Origin: Sphingobium sp. TCM1
GTDB taxonomy: Bacteria; Pseudomonadota; Alphaproteobacteria; Sphingomonadales; Sphingomonadaceae
Direction of reading: 5' to 3'
Assembly (NCBI RefSeq): GCF_001650725.1
Contig: NZ_LXVX01000039.1
Span: 435,131 to 499,130, forward strand
Length of the DNA: 64,000 nt
Shown: positions 43,353-52,394 of the stretch, piece after piece
How positions within the stretch are numbered: the first letter of the stretch is position 1
Layout of the letters: each line of letters opens with the position of its first letter
Notes under the pieces: model-generated
Database searches by the model: none
Told to the model about the DNA's origin: nothing
The model's input: only the letters and a program-made list of their open reading frames with translations
Translations under genes and position numbers: made by a program

Positions 43353-44495
43353 TCAATAGGCGCGCGGTTCCCCGCCGTCCAGCCAATGCGAACAACGCTG
43401 GGCCGTACCATTTTCATCGCCGGACAACGCTGCTACGGTGTGCCAGCCTTCGGCCCGCAGTTCCGCCGCGCGCGTGGCGTCATGACCCAGCGGCAGGAAC
43501 AGCCGCCGGGGACTTTCACCGCCGAAGCCCGCGTCGATCAGCGGATCGGGATAGAGGGAAAAGCCCATGGCCGGCTCGTCCGCGCGGTCGGCGCGGGCGA
43601 TGGCGTAGCTGCCTCCGCGGCCGATCTCGCCGATGAAGCCTTCGGCGAAGATGGAGAAGCCAAACCAGTTCTGGAACTCGAAACCATGGCGTTCGGTCGG
43701 ATCAAGGGTCAGGGTGATGTCCCAGCCGATCGGTTTGGCGATGGCGCGCAGACCGGCGATGCGGCTGTCGATCGCGCCGCCCAGCTCTGCGCTGAACGCC
43801 TCCAGCCGCTCCATCGCGGCATGAAATGGTCCGGTCGCCTCGATCAGCGGCAGATAGGCGGCCGCCGCCGGGCTGATCGCCACCAGCGCGCCCGCATCCT
43901 TCGCATCCAGTCCGGCGCGGACCGCCTCGATCTCCTGCGCGGCAAGCGGCAGCGGACCGGCGGCCAGCGCGTCGATCAGGTCGGGCAGGGTGAAATCGAT
44001 GGTGATGCCGGCGACCCCGGCGGCGGTCAGCGCCTCGATCGCGATGTTGACGATCTCCACCGCCGCGGCGGTGCTGTCGCTGCCGATCAGTTCGGCGCCA
44101 AGCTGCATCTTCTCGCGCTCAGGGCGCAACTGGCTCGCCTTCTGGCGGATGACCGGGCCGGCGTAGGAGAGACGCAGCGGGCGCGGCACACTCGCCAGGC
44201 GGGTGGCGGCGATGCGGCCGACCTGTGCAGTCATGTCCGGGCGGAAGGCGAGGCTGCGCTGCGACACCGGATCGACGGCACGGACCAGATCCTGCGCGCG
44301 CATGGATTTGAGGCGCTGGGTCAGCGTATCCTCGAACTCCGCCAGCGGCGGCATGACCCGTTCATAGCCATGAGTCGCGACCGTATCGAGCACGCGGCGC
44401 GCCAGCCGGGCGGAGGCTTCGGCCTGCGGCGGCAGGCGGTCGGACAGGCCTTCGGGAAGAAGGCCGGGCGGGATCATGGCGCTTGTCATGGTCAT
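43353..44495 (-). CDS. hisZ: ATP phosphoribosyltransferase regulatory subunit HisZ
   Basis: HisRS-like regulatory partner of the short-form HisG in histidine synthesis, 380 aa. The class II synthetase core is visible (LPEGLSDRLPPQAEASARLARRVLDTVATHGYERVMPPLAEFEDTL, RPDMTAQVGRIAATRL, GAELIGSDS), while the synthetase catalytic ends are lacking, as expected for HisZ. No hisG is in the window. It lies between serA and purA. Confidence 0.92.
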   Translation of the reverse strand: MTMTSAMIPPGLLPEGLSDRLPPQAEASARLARRVLDTVATHGYERVMPPLAEFEDTLTQRLKSMRAQDLVRAVDPVSQRSLAFRPDMTAQVGRIAATRLASVPRPLRLSYAGPVIRQKASQLRPEREKMQLGAELIGSDSTAAAVEIVNIAIEALTAAGVAGITIDFTLPDLIDALAAGPLPLAAQEIEAVRAGLDAKDAGALVAISPAAAAYLPLIEATGPFHAAMERLEAFSAELGGAIDSRIAGLRAIAKPIGWDITLTLDPTERHGFEFQNWFGFSIFAEGFIGEIGRGGSYAIARADRADEPAMGFSLYPDPLIDAGFGGESPRRLFLPLGHDATRAAELRAEGWHTVAALSGDENGTAQRCSHWLDGGEPRAY

Positions 44496-44542
44496 GGGCT
44501 GGCCCTTTAGCGAATTATGCGATTTTGGCCAGTCCCTCTACT

Positions 44543-44578
44543 CTCGGGTCCGGGCATTCGGCGATGCCCGGACCCGAG
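44543..44578. repeat. Strong 15-bp hairpin between serA and hisZ
   Basis: CTCGGGTCCGGGCAT/ATGCCCGGACCCGAG with a 6-base loop. No T run follows, so on the minus strand it may protect the serA 3' end or separate serA from hisZ expression. Confidence 0.75.
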
Positions 44579-44586
44579 GGTCGAAA

Positions 44587-46167
44587 TCAGGCGAAGCGCA
44601 GCAGCTTGACCTGCTTCACCCCGGTGAGGTTGCAGATTTCCCAGCGCAGCGGCTCGGTGACGGTACCGTCGACCGACAGCAGCAGCACGGCTTCGCCGCC
44701 CTGGTCGCGACGGCCAAGGTGGAAGGTGCCGATATTGACTTCCGCCTCGCCCAGCTTGCTACCCAGGCGACCGATAAAGCCGGGCGCGTCCTGGTTGACG
44801 ATGTAGAGCATGGTGCCGTCGAGATCGGCTTCGACCTTGATGCCGAACAGCTCGACCAGACGCGGCTGGGCATGGCCGAACAGCGTGCCGGCCACCGACT
44901 TGTCGCCATTCGCCGTCGTGACGGTGACGCGCACCAGGGTCTGGTAATCGCCCTCGCGGTCGTGACGGACTTCGCGCACGTCCAGACCGCGCTCCTTCGC
45001 CAGGAAGGGCGCGTTGACCATGTTCACCGTGTCCGAATAGACTCGCATCAGGCCGGCGAGCACCGCAGCGGTGATCGGCTTCTGGTTGAGTTCGGCGGCA
45101 TGGCCCTCCACCTCGACCGCGACGCCGGTGATGGCATCGCCTTCGAGCTGGCCGACCAGGCTGCCCAGCTTCTCCGCGATCGCCATATAGGGCTTGAGCT
45201 TCGGGGCTTCCTCGGCCGACAGGCTGGGGACGTTCAGCGCATTGGTGATGCCGCCGTCGAGCAGATAGTCGCTCAGCTGTTCGGCGACCTGGAGCGCGAC
45301 ATTGACCTGCGCTTCATCGGTCGATGCGCCCAGATGCGGGGTGCAGATGAAGTTCGGCGTGCCGAACAGCGGCGATTCCTTCGCCGGCTCGGTGGCGAAC
45401 ACGTCGAGCGCGGCGCCCGCGACATGGCCCGAATCCAGCGCCTCCTTCAGCGCCGCCTCGTCGATCAGGCCGCCACGCGCGCAGTTGATGATCCGCACGC
45501 CCTTCTTGGTCTTGGCGAGATTGTCCTTCGACAGGATGTTGCGGGTCTGGTCGGTCAGCGGCGTGTGCAGCGTGATGAAGTCGGCCTTGGCCAGCAGCGT
45601 GTCGAGATCGGCCTTTTCCACGCCCATCTCGATCGCGCGTTCCGGGGTCAGGAAGGGATCGAAGGCGACGACCTTCATCTTCAGGCCCAGCGCGCGGCTG
45701 GCGACGATCGAGCCGATATTGCCCGCGCCGATCAGGCCGAGCACCTTGCCGGTGACTTCCACGCCCATGAAACCGTTCTTGGGCCACAGGCCCGCCTGCG
45801 TCTGCGCGTTCGCCTCGGGCAGCTGGCGAGCCAGCGCGAACATCAGCGCGATGGCATGTTCCGCGGTGGTGATCGAGTTGCCGAACGGCGTGTTCATGAC
45901 GATCACGCCCTTGGCCGAAGCGGCCGGGATATCGACATTGTCGACGCCGATGCCGGCGCGGCCGATGACCTTCAGATTGGTCGCGGCCTCCAGAATCTCC
46001 TTGGTGACCTTGGTCGAGCTGCGGATGGCGAGACCGTCATACTGGCCGATGATCGCCTTCAGCTCTTCGGGGGTCTTGCCGGTGATTTCATCGACTTCCA
46101 CGCCGCGTTCACGGAAAATCGCGGCGGCGCGGGGGTCCATCTTGTCGCTGATAAGTACCTTGGGCAT
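44587..46167 (-). CDS. serA: D-3-phosphoglycerate dehydrogenase
   Basis: First step of serine synthesis, 526 aa, the long form with an extra ASB domain and a C-terminal ACT domain (TMLYIVNQDAPGFIGRLGSKLGEAEVNIGTFHLGR) for serine feedback. NAD is bound at LGLIGAGNIGSIVASRA; the catalytic Arg, Glu and His are in NCARGGLIDEAAL, DVFATEP and CTPHLGAST. Downstream of serC, separated by an intergenic repeat. Confidence 0.97.
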   Translation of the reverse strand: MPKVLISDKMDPRAAAIFRERGVEVDEITGKTPEELKAIIGQYDGLAIRSSTKVTKEILEAATNLKVIGRAGIGVDNVDIPAASAKGVIVMNTPFGNSITTAEHAIALMFALARQLPEANAQTQAGLWPKNGFMGVEVTGKVLGLIGAGNIGSIVASRALGLKMKVVAFDPFLTPERAIEMGVEKADLDTLLAKADFITLHTPLTDQTRNILSKDNLAKTKKGVRIINCARGGLIDEAALKEALDSGHVAGAALDVFATEPAKESPLFGTPNFICTPHLGASTDEAQVNVALQVAEQLSDYLLDGGITNALNVPSLSAEEAPKLKPYMAIAEKLGSLVGQLEGDAITGVAVEVEGHAAELNQKPITAAVLAGLMRVYSDTVNMVNAPFLAKERGLDVREVRHDREGDYQTLVRVTVTTANGDKSVAGTLFGHAQPRLVELFGIKVEADLDGTMLYIVNQDAPGFIGRLGSKLGEAEVNIGTFHLGRRDQGGEAVLLLSVDGTVTEPLRWEICNLTGVKQVKLLRFA

Positions 46168-46191
46168 GACGAATTGCCTTTCTGTGCAATT

Positions 46192-46273
46192 CGTCATCCT
46201 GACGAAAGTCAGGATCTCAGGCGGCGAAGTCGTACCAAGAGGCCTGAGATCCCAGCTTTCGCTGGGATGACGG
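46192..46273. repeat. Sphingomonad intergenic repeat, copy 2 (paired hairpins)
   Basis: CGTCATCCTGACGAAAGTCAGGATCTCAGG and CCTGAGATCCCAGC...GCTGGGATGACG face each other and together make a long inverted repeat between serA and serC, each half being itself a hairpin. Confidence 0.8.
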
Positions 46274-46294
46274 GAATATAAGGGAAGAGGTTAG

Positions 46295-47455
46295 TTAAGC
46301 AGCCTTGGTCTGGGCATAGGCCCAGTCGAGCCAGGGACCGAGCGCCTCGATATCGGCAGTTTCGACGGTCGCGCCGCACCAGATGCGCAGGCCCGCCGGG
46401 GCGTCGCGATAGCCCGCGACGTCATAGGCGGCGCCTTCCTTTTCGAGGAGCGCGGCGAAGGCCTTGATAAAGGCTTCGTCCGCACCCTCGACGGTCAGGC
46501 AGACGCTCGTGGTCGAGCGCGACGCCGCGTCGGCGGCGAGATGGCCGAGCCAGTCGCGTTCCTCGACGATCTTGTTCAGCGCTGCCGCATTGGCGTTGCT
46601 GCGCGCGATCAGGCCATTGAGGCCGCCCAGCGACTTGCCCCATTCGAGCGCGAAGATCGCGTCCTCGACAGCGAGCATCGAGGGAGTGTTGATCGTCTCG
46701 CCCTTGAACACGCCTTCGGCGAGCTTGCCCTTCGCCATCAGGCGGAACACCTTGGGCAGCGGCCAGGCCGGGGTGTGGGTTTCGAGGCGTTCCACGGCGC
46801 GGGGGCCGAGGATCAGCACGCCATGGCCGCCCTCGCCGCCCAGCACCTTCTGCCAGGAGAAGGTGGCGACGTCGATCTTGGTCCAGTCGATCTCGTAAGC
46901 GAAGACCGCGCTGGTCGCGTCGGCGAAGGTCAGGCCTTCACGGTCGGCCGGAATCCAGTCGGCGTTCGGCACGCGCACGCCCGAGGTGGTGCCGTTCCAG
47001 GTGAAAAGCACGTCGTTCGAGAAATCGACGGTGCCAAGGTCCGGCAGCTGGCCATAGTCGGCGCGGATGACGGTGGGGTCGAGCTTCAGCTGCTTGGCGG
47101 CGTCCGTCACCCAGCCTTCGCCGAAGCTTTCCCAGGCGAGCGTGGTGACGGGGCGGGCGCCCAGCATCGTCCACATCGCCATTTCGAAGGCGCCGGTGTC
47201 GGACCCGGGCACGATGCCGATGCGGTGGGTGTCGGGCAGGTTCAGCAGTTCGCGCATCAGGTCGATGCAATAAGCGAGGCGGGTCTTGCCGATCTTGGCG
47301 CGGTGCGAGCGGCCGAGCGAGTCCGTGCTCAGCTTGGCGGCGTCCCAGCCCGGAGGCTTGGCGCAGGGACCGGAAGAAAAGAAGGGGCGGGCCGGACGGC
47401 TGGCAGGCTTTGCGACAGGCGCAAGGGTGGCGTCAACGGCAGTCAGATCAGTCAT
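46295..47455 (-). CDS. serC: Phosphoserine aminotransferase
   Basis: PLP enzyme, second step of serine synthesis, 386 aa. The alphaproteobacterial long form starts RPFFSSGPCAKPPGWD. PLP lysine is in FSWQKVLGGEGGHGVLILG; IVPGSDTGAFEMAMW and LFTWNGTTSGVRVP bind substrate and phosphate. ATG 47455 with GGAG 9 bp upstream, that ribosome-binding site lying in a stem of the leader. Confidence 0.96.
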   Translation of the reverse strand: MTDLTAVDATLAPVAKPASRPARPFFSSGPCAKPPGWDAAKLSTDSLGRSHRAKIGKTRLAYCIDLMRELLNLPDTHRIGIVPGSDTGAFEMAMWTMLGARPVTTLAWESFGEGWVTDAAKQLKLDPTVIRADYGQLPDLGTVDFSNDVLFTWNGTTSGVRVPNADWIPADREGLTFADATSAVFAYEIDWTKIDVATFSWQKVLGGEGGHGVLILGPRAVERLETHTPAWPLPKVFRLMAKGKLAEGVFKGETINTPSMLAVEDAIFALEWGKSLGGLNGLIARSNANAAALNKIVEERDWLGHLAADAASRSTTSVCLTVEGADEAFIKAFAALLEKEGAAYDVAGYRDAPAGLRIWCGATVETADIEALGPWLDWAYAQTKAA

Positions 47456-47507
47456 GTAATGCGTCTCCTTACAGAGAGCACGCGCGGCGTTGGGACCGCG
47501 TGGCCCG
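47456..47507 (-). ncRNA. Structured leader of serC, candidate serC RNA motif
   Basis: The leader before serC can fold so that GAGACGC, which holds the Shine-Dalgarno GGAG's downstream half, pairs with GCG/TCTC (47461-47467 with 47474-47483). Alternatively CACGCG (47479-47484) pairs with CGCGTG (47497-47502), which frees the site. Two exclusive folds are typical of a control leader, and a serC-leader RNA motif is known in alphaproteobacteria (Corbino and co-workers). I cannot confirm family membership without a covariance model. Confidence 0.45.
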
Positions 47508-47513
47508 TCGGCC

Positions 47514-47541
47514 GCACTAGAGAGATAGGGGAAAGAGTCAA
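47514..47541 (-). promoter_or_regulatory. Promoter of the serC-serA operon
   Basis: On the minus strand TTGACT (-35) and TAGTGC (-10) are 16 bp apart, placing the transcript start near 47507, about 50 bases before serC. Confidence 0.5.
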
Positions 47542-47616
47542 GGCGAATGTCGAAATGCGACGAATCGTTGGTGTCGTTAACCCCCCGCTGCCTTTCCAGT
47601 GGTAAAGACCCGATTC

Positions 47617-48297
47617 ATGGAAAGGCGGGCGAAGGGCAACCTGCGCGGCGCGGCCCTGGCCGTGCTGCTGTCAGGCACGATGGCATTGGCGGGATGCGGC
47701 GGCGACCTGGTGCCGCGCGGCAAGGTGACTCGCGCATCGAATCCAGTCCGCGCGCCAGCCCAGCCGGCGCTGGAAACGCGGCAATGCCTTGCGAAACTGC
47801 AATCCCAGGCGGTGGCCTTCACACCCCTGCCCGACCGGAATTTCGGCGGCGGGTGCAGCGCGATCGGCAGCGTCAAGCTGATCGACATCGGCGTCCCTGC
47901 CACCGGCCTCGGCGCTATGACCTGCACGCTCGCCGCCAATTTCGCGGCCTGGGCACGTTATGGCGTGCAGCCGGCCGCACGCCTGGTACTGGGCGCGGAA
48001 ATCCAGAAGATCGAGACGTTCGGCACCTATAATTGCCGGCCGATCGCGGGCAGCGGCCGATTGAGCGAACATGCACACAGCAACGCGATCGACGTGTCCG
48101 CCTTCGTCCTGGCCGACGGACGCCGGATCAGCGTGCAGAAGGACTGGAATGGCGACAAGCAGACGCGCCAGTTTCTGAGCCTGATCCACGCCAGCGCCTG
48201 CAAGCGTTTCAACACCGTCCTCAGCCCCGACTATAACGCCGCCCATCATGACCATTTCCATTTCGACATGGGGGGCAAAGGGGGATTTTGCCGCTAG
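47617..48297 (+). CDS. Extensin-like (M15-type) lipoprotein
   Basis: A 226-aa envelope protein with a lipoprotein signal (GAALAVLLSGTMALAGC, lipobox LAGC). The rest is an extensin-like C-terminal domain (DUF/Extensin-like_C), with TFGTYNCRPIAGSGRLSEHAHSNAIDVSAF and AAHHDHFHFDMG: the His and Asp residues correspond to the zinc site of M15 D-Ala-D-Ala peptidases. Likely acts on peptidoglycan. A GTG six codons upstream is an alternative start. Confidence 0.85.
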   Translation: MERRAKGNLRGAALAVLLSGTMALAGCGGDLVPRGKVTRASNPVRAPAQPALETRQCLAKLQSQAVAFTPLPDRNFGGGCSAIGSVKLIDIGVPATGLGAMTCTLAANFAAWARYGVQPAARLVLGAEIQKIETFGTYNCRPIAGSGRLSEHAHSNAIDVSAFVLADGRRISVQKDWNGDKQTRQFLSLIHASACKRFNTVLSPDYNAAHHDHFHFDMGGKGGFCR

Positions 48298-48366
48298 CGA
48301 CGACCTGCCCGGATTTGCCGCGATCCGGTCTTGGTTTTGTCGTTCCCGCGCACTAAGTCGGTGCAA

Positions 48367-49254
48367 ATGACGAAAAAAGAAATCGAAGAACGGAAATTCC
48401 GTCCGGCCCGCGAAGAGGCCGATGATGCCCGCAAACATCTGACCGGCACCCCGCAGACGCAGAGCGCGGCCTACAAGCTCGCCTTTCAGGATACGGAATT
48501 CCTGCTGCGCGAGGATCTGCGCCCGATCCGCTTCCAGCTCGAACTGCTCAAACCCCAGTTGCTGATGGACGAGGCGAAGATCGAGTCGACCTTCGTCTTC
48601 TACGGCTCCGCCCGCATCCCGCAGCCCGAAGAAGTGCAGGCGCGGATCGACGCGGCGACCACGCCGCAGCAGCGGCGCATCGCCGAAAATCTCGGCCGCA
48701 AGGCGATCTATTATGACGAAGCGCGCAAGCTGGCACGCATCGCCGCCCAATATCCGGTGAATGACGCGGGATGTCGCCACTTCGTCGTCTGCTCGGGCGG
48801 CGGCCCCTCGATCATGGAGGCAGCCAATCGCGGCGCGATCGATGTCGGCCAGACGACGATCGGCATGAACATCGTCCTGCCGCATGAACAAGCGCCCAAC
48901 CGCTTCGTGACGCCGGAGCTGAGCTTCCAGTTCCACTATTTCGCGCTGCGCAAGATGCACTTCCTGCTGCGCGCCCGCGCGCTGGCGGTGTTCCCCGGCG
49001 GGTTCGGCACGTTCGACGAGATGTTCGAGCTGCTGACCCTGATCCAGACCGGCAAGATGAAGCCGATCCCGATCCTGCTGTTCGGCCGGGAATTCTGGAA
49101 TCGGGTGGTCGATTTCGAGGCGCTGGCCGACGAAGGCGTGATCGCGCCGTCGGACCTCAACCTCCTTACCTGGGTCGAGACCGCCGAGGACGCCTGGGCG
49201 GCGGTGCAGGCCTTCTATCAGGACAGCGAAACGCCGGGCTGCGGCACAGCATAG
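48367..49254 (+). CDS. LOG-family protein (TIGR00730-like)
   Basis: A 295-aa Rossmann-fold protein of the LOG family, whose characterised members are cytokinin-activating nucleotide hydrolases. Substrate-binding marks are GSARI, CSGGGPSIMEAANRGA and PGGFGTFDEMFELLTLIQTGK (PGGxGT-x-x-E). It has an extra 70-residue N terminus typical of the longer bacterial version. ATG 48367 fits the family; alternative starts exist upstream. Confidence 0.9.
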   Translation: MTKKEIEERKFRPAREEADDARKHLTGTPQTQSAAYKLAFQDTEFLLREDLRPIRFQLELLKPQLLMDEAKIESTFVFYGSARIPQPEEVQARIDAATTPQQRRIAENLGRKAIYYDEARKLARIAAQYPVNDAGCRHFVVCSGGGPSIMEAANRGAIDVGQTTIGMNIVLPHEQAPNRFVTPELSFQFHYFALRKMHFLLRARALAVFPGGFGTFDEMFELLTLIQTGKMKPIPILLFGREFWNRVVDFEALADEGVIAPSDLNLLTWVETAEDAWAAVQAFYQDSETPGCGTA

Positions 49255-49268
49255 CCCACAATCCCTGC

Positions 49269-49355
49269 CATTCCCGCGGAGGCGGGAATCCATCTCCCGA
49301 CGTTGCAACCGGATGAGAGGTCTGGAGATGGATCCCCGCCTCCGCGGGGACGACG
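49269..49355. repeat. Sphingomonad intergenic repeat, copy 3
   Basis: CATTCCCGCGGAGGCGGGAATCC with ATCTCC, then GGAGATGGATCCCCGCCTCCGCGGGGACGACG: two hairpins joined by a shared GGAGAT/ATCTCC arm, in the gap between the LOG-family and HAD genes. Confidence 0.85.
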
Positions 49356-49426
49356 TTGAGGATTAGGACAACTCGAATAGCCCTCCGCCCCTTGCCCTTG
49401 CCCCCGCGCGGGATTAGGGCGCGGCC

Positions 49427-50092
49427 ATGCGCGCGGATATGGCCCATATCGACAGCTGGATCTTCGATCTGGACAATACGCTCTACCCGGCGAAGACGGA
49501 CCTGTTCGGCCTGATCGACGTGAAGATGGGCGAGTTCATCCAGGGGCTGCTGGGATGCGACCCGGTGGTCGCGCGCCAGACGCAGAAACGCTATTTCCTG
49601 GAACATGGCACGACCCTGTCGGGGCTGATGCACCATCATGGCGTCGAGCCGCGCGAATTTCTGGACTATGTCCATGACATATCCATGGACCGTCTCGAAA
49701 TAGACGGCGAACTGAACCGCTGCATCGCGGCGCTTCCGGGCCGACGCCTGATCTTCACCAATGGCGATGCCGCCTATGCGGCGCGCGTGCTGGACAGGCT
49801 GGGGCTTGGCGGCACGTTCGAGCTGATCCACGACATCCACGCCTGCCAATATGTGCCCAAGCCCGACCCGTCGGGCTATGCCGAGCTGTGCCGGGTTCAC
49901 GACGTCGATCCGACTCGTGCCGCCTTCTTCGAGGATATGGCCCGCAACTTGGCACCCGCCAAGGCGATCGGCATGACCACCATCTGGGTCAATAATGGCT
50001 CGGAAGCGGGGGATCATGGCCATCATCCCGATTTCATCGATTTCGAAACCGACCATCTGACGCCATTCCTGGCCGACATCATTGGGGACTGA
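49427..50092 (+). CDS. HAD-family pyrimidine 5'-nucleotidase
   Basis: A 221-aa haloacid dehalogenase-like phosphatase of the SDT1/pyrimidine-nucleotidase group. Motif I IFDLDNTLYP (Asp14 nucleophile, Asp16), motif II FTNGD, motif III PKPDPSGY, and motif IV AFFEDMARNLAPAK are all intact. Members dephosphorylate UMP or CMP. ATG 49439 is another possible start. dapD follows after 3 bp and is probably cotranscribed. Confidence 0.92.
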   Translation: MRADMAHIDSWIFDLDNTLYPAKTDLFGLIDVKMGEFIQGLLGCDPVVARQTQKRYFLEHGTTLSGLMHHHGVEPREFLDYVHDISMDRLEIDGELNRCIAALPGRRLIFTNGDAAYAARVLDRLGLGGTFELIHDIHACQYVPKPDPSGYAELCRVHDVDPTRAAFFEDMARNLAPAKAIGMTTIWVNNGSEAGDHGHHPDFIDFETDHLTPFLADIIGD

Positions 50093-50095
50093 ACC

Positions 50096-50935
50096 ATGAG
50101 CCAAGATCTGATCGCCACCATAGACGCCGCCTGGGAGGACCGGGCCAATGTCAGCCTTTCGACCCAGGGCGAGGTCCGCCAGGCGGTGGACAAGGCGCTG
50201 GCCCTGCTCGACAAGGGAGAACTGCGCGTCGCCGAGCCGACCGCGGAAGGCTGGCAGGTCAACCAGTGGGCGAAGAAGGCGGTGCTGCTGTCCTTCCGCC
50301 TCAATGACAATGTCATGATCGACAATGGTCCGGGTGCGGGCCATTGGTGGGACAAGGTGCCGAGCAAGTTCGCCGGCTGGGACGAGGCCGCCTTCCGCGC
50401 CGCCGGTTTCCGCGCCGTGCCGGGCAGCTTCGCCCGCGCAGGCAGTCATATCGCCAGGAACGTCATCCTGATGCCGAGCTTCGTCAATATCGGCGCCTTC
50501 GTCGACGAAGGCACGATGGTCGACACCTGGGTGACGGTCGGCAGCTGCGCCCAGATCGGCAAGAATGTCCATCTGTCGGGCGGCGTCGGCATCGGCGGCG
50601 TGCTGGAACCGCTTCAGGCCGACCCTGTCATCATCGAGGATGACTGCTTCATCGGCGCCCGTTCCGAAGTCGTCGAAGGCGTGCGTATCGGCAAGGGTTC
50701 GGTGCTGTCGATGGGCGTGTTCATCGGCATGTCGACCAAGATCGTGGACCGCGCCACCGGCGAAGTGTTCATCGGCGAAGTGCCGCCCTATTCGGTGGTC
50801 GTCCCCGGCTCCCTGCCCGGCAAGCCGCTGCCCGACGGCACGCCCGGCCCCAGCCTCTATTGCGCGGTGATCGTCAAGCGCGTCGACGCGCAGACGCGTT
50901 CCAAGACCGGCATCAACGAACTGCTGCGCGACTGA
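50096..50935 (+). CDS. dapD: Tetrahydrodipicolinate N-succinyltransferase
   Basis: Lysine/diaminopimelate pathway enzyme of 279 aa using succinyl-CoA. The left-handed beta-helix repeats are clear ([52 protein letters not shown]). Downstream of the HAD gene by 3 bp. Confidence 0.97.
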   Translation: MSQDLIATIDAAWEDRANVSLSTQGEVRQAVDKALALLDKGELRVAEPTAEGWQVNQWAKKAVLLSFRLNDNVMIDNGPGAGHWWDKVPSKFAGWDEAAFRAAGFRAVPGSFARAGSHIARNVILMPSFVNIGAFVDEGTMVDTWVTVGSCAQIGKNVHLSGGVGIGGVLEPLQADPVIIEDDCFIGARSEVVEGVRIGKGSVLSMGVFIGMSTKIVDRATGEVFIGEVPPYSVVVPGSLPGKPLPDGTPGPSLYCAVIVKRVDAQTRSKTGINELLRD

Positions 50936-50952
50936 TCGCCGCCCACCTTCCT

Positions 50953-50982
50953 CCGTCATCCCCGCAAAGCCAGGGATGACGG
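50953..50982. repeat. Sphingomonad intergenic repeat, copy 4
   Basis: CCGTCATCCC/GGGATGACGG, a 10-bp perfect stem with a 10-base loop, just after dapD, where it may also act as transcript end. Confidence 0.75.
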
Positions 50983-51164
50983 GGCGAGAGTGATCCGAGG
51001 CACGCACCCGGCCTTTTCAAGGGGCACGATCGCTTCATTGCGCCAGCCCGCCCCTGTTTGACATCTTTGTTGCACGCACCTTGCGCGCTGACGCATAGTG
51101 AAATTCCGCCGCGATAAATACGCGGCATGTCCTCCGTTCGGGTCTGCACCAACGGAGAATCATC

Positions 51165-52394
51165 ATGGGACGCCCCTGGCTCATCCACGGCGAAGCCGCG
51201 CTCCTGGCCCGGCCGCAGCGCCTCTGCTTCTTCTTCAACGCCCAGATTCACCAGCTGCTGCACGCATTGCCGATCGCGATCGAGCTGTCGCGCGATCCCG
51301 CCTTTGTCGTGGACCTGATGGCCGCCACCGACGACCATCTGACGCTCGCGCGGGACATAGCCGCGGCGCGCGGGGCGGGGCCGATCCGCTTCCTGCGCTG
51401 CGGCGGGCGCTGGCTGGAGGCGCTGGCCCGGCTGGCCGGCGTTACGACCCCGCCCAAGCTGCCGGCATTGCTGGCCGCGCGCAACCGGCTCGCCGGCTAT
51501 GACGCGATCGTGGTGCCGGAACGCACCTCGCTCCTCCTCAAGCGGCTGGGCCTGGGCAATACCCGCTTCATCCATACCTGCCACGGCGCGGGCGACCGGG
51601 CCGTCGGCTATGACCGGCGCATCGCCCGGTTCGATTTCGTGCTGCTCGCAGGCGACAAGCAACGGCGACGGATGCTGGACGAAGGGCTGATCCGCGAGGG
51701 TCATTATGCCGTCGCCGGCTATTCCAAGTTCGACCTGACGCAGGGCGCGCGGCGGCAACGACTCTTCCCCAACGCCCGGCCGGTGGTCCTCTACAATCCC
51801 CACTTCTCGCCCGGCCTGTCTTCCTGGTCGAGCATGGGCGAACAGGTGATCGACCGTTTCGCGCAGGATGACCGGTTCAACCTGATCGTCGCGCCCCATA
51901 TCCGCCTGTTCGACAAGCGCCGCAAACGGGCCGAAATGGAGACGCGGCTGGCGCCCTTCGCCGCACTGCCCCATATCCATGTCGACCTTGGCAGCCGGGC
52001 GAGCGTGGACATGAGCTATGTCCACATGGCGGACCTCTATCTCGGCGACGTCAGCAGCCAGGTCTATGAATATCTGGCGCGCCCGCGCCCCTGCCTGTTC
52101 CTGAACGGTCACGCCGCCGCCTGGCACGACGATCCGAGCTACGGGCATTGGCGCTATGGCCCGGTGCTGGAGAGCGCAGCCCATATCGTCGACGAGGCGG
52201 AGGCGGCCATCGCCAGCCACGCCGCCTATGAGGCGGCCCAGCGCCAGGGCGTCGCCCGCACGTTCGACCATGGCGCCCAGCCGGCCTCGACCCGCGCCGC
52301 CCGTGCGCTCGCCGCCTATCTCCACCGGAGCCGGCCCGTCGCCGTGCGGCCGATGCCCTCCCTGACCCGACTGGACCCCCTGCCCCATGCCTGA
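51165..52394 (+). CDS. CDP-glycerol glycerophosphotransferase-like glycan enzyme
   Basis: A 409-aa protein with the GT-B-like fold of capsule and teichoic-acid glycerophosphotransferases. Supporting segments are HTCHGAGDRAVGYD (acceptor region), YNPHFSPGLSSWSSMGEQVIDRF, IVAPHIRLFDKR and MADLYLGDVSSQVYEYLARPRPCLFLN, where DVSSQVYEY corresponds to the D-x-S-S-x-x-x-E signature of the family. No TagF-like membrane anchor. It starts a tight cluster with a GT4 enzyme (8-bp overlap) and a sulfotransferase. Confidence 0.75.
   Translation: MGRPWLIHGEAALLARPQRLCFFFNAQIHQLLHALPIAIELSRDPAFVVDLMAATDDHLTLARDIAAARGAGPIRFLRCGGRWLEALARLAGVTTPPKLPALLAARNRLAGYDAIVVPERTSLLLKRLGLGNTRFIHTCHGAGDRAVGYDRRIARFDFVLLAGDKQRRRMLDEGLIREGHYAVAGYSKFDLTQGARRQRLFPNARPVVLYNPHFSPGLSSWSSMGEQVIDRFAQDDRFNLIVAPHIRLFDKRRKRAEMETRLAPFAALPHIHVDLGSRASVDMSYVHMADLYLGDVSSQVYEYLARPRPCLFLNGHAAAWHDDPSYGHWRYGPVLESAAHIVDEAEAAIASHAAYEAAQRQGVARTFDHGAQPASTRAARALAAYLHRSRPVAVRPMPSLTRLDPLPHA

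Noticed and set aside
44543-44578. The serA-hisZ hairpin as an intrinsic terminator
   Set aside because: Neither strand has a T tract after the stem.
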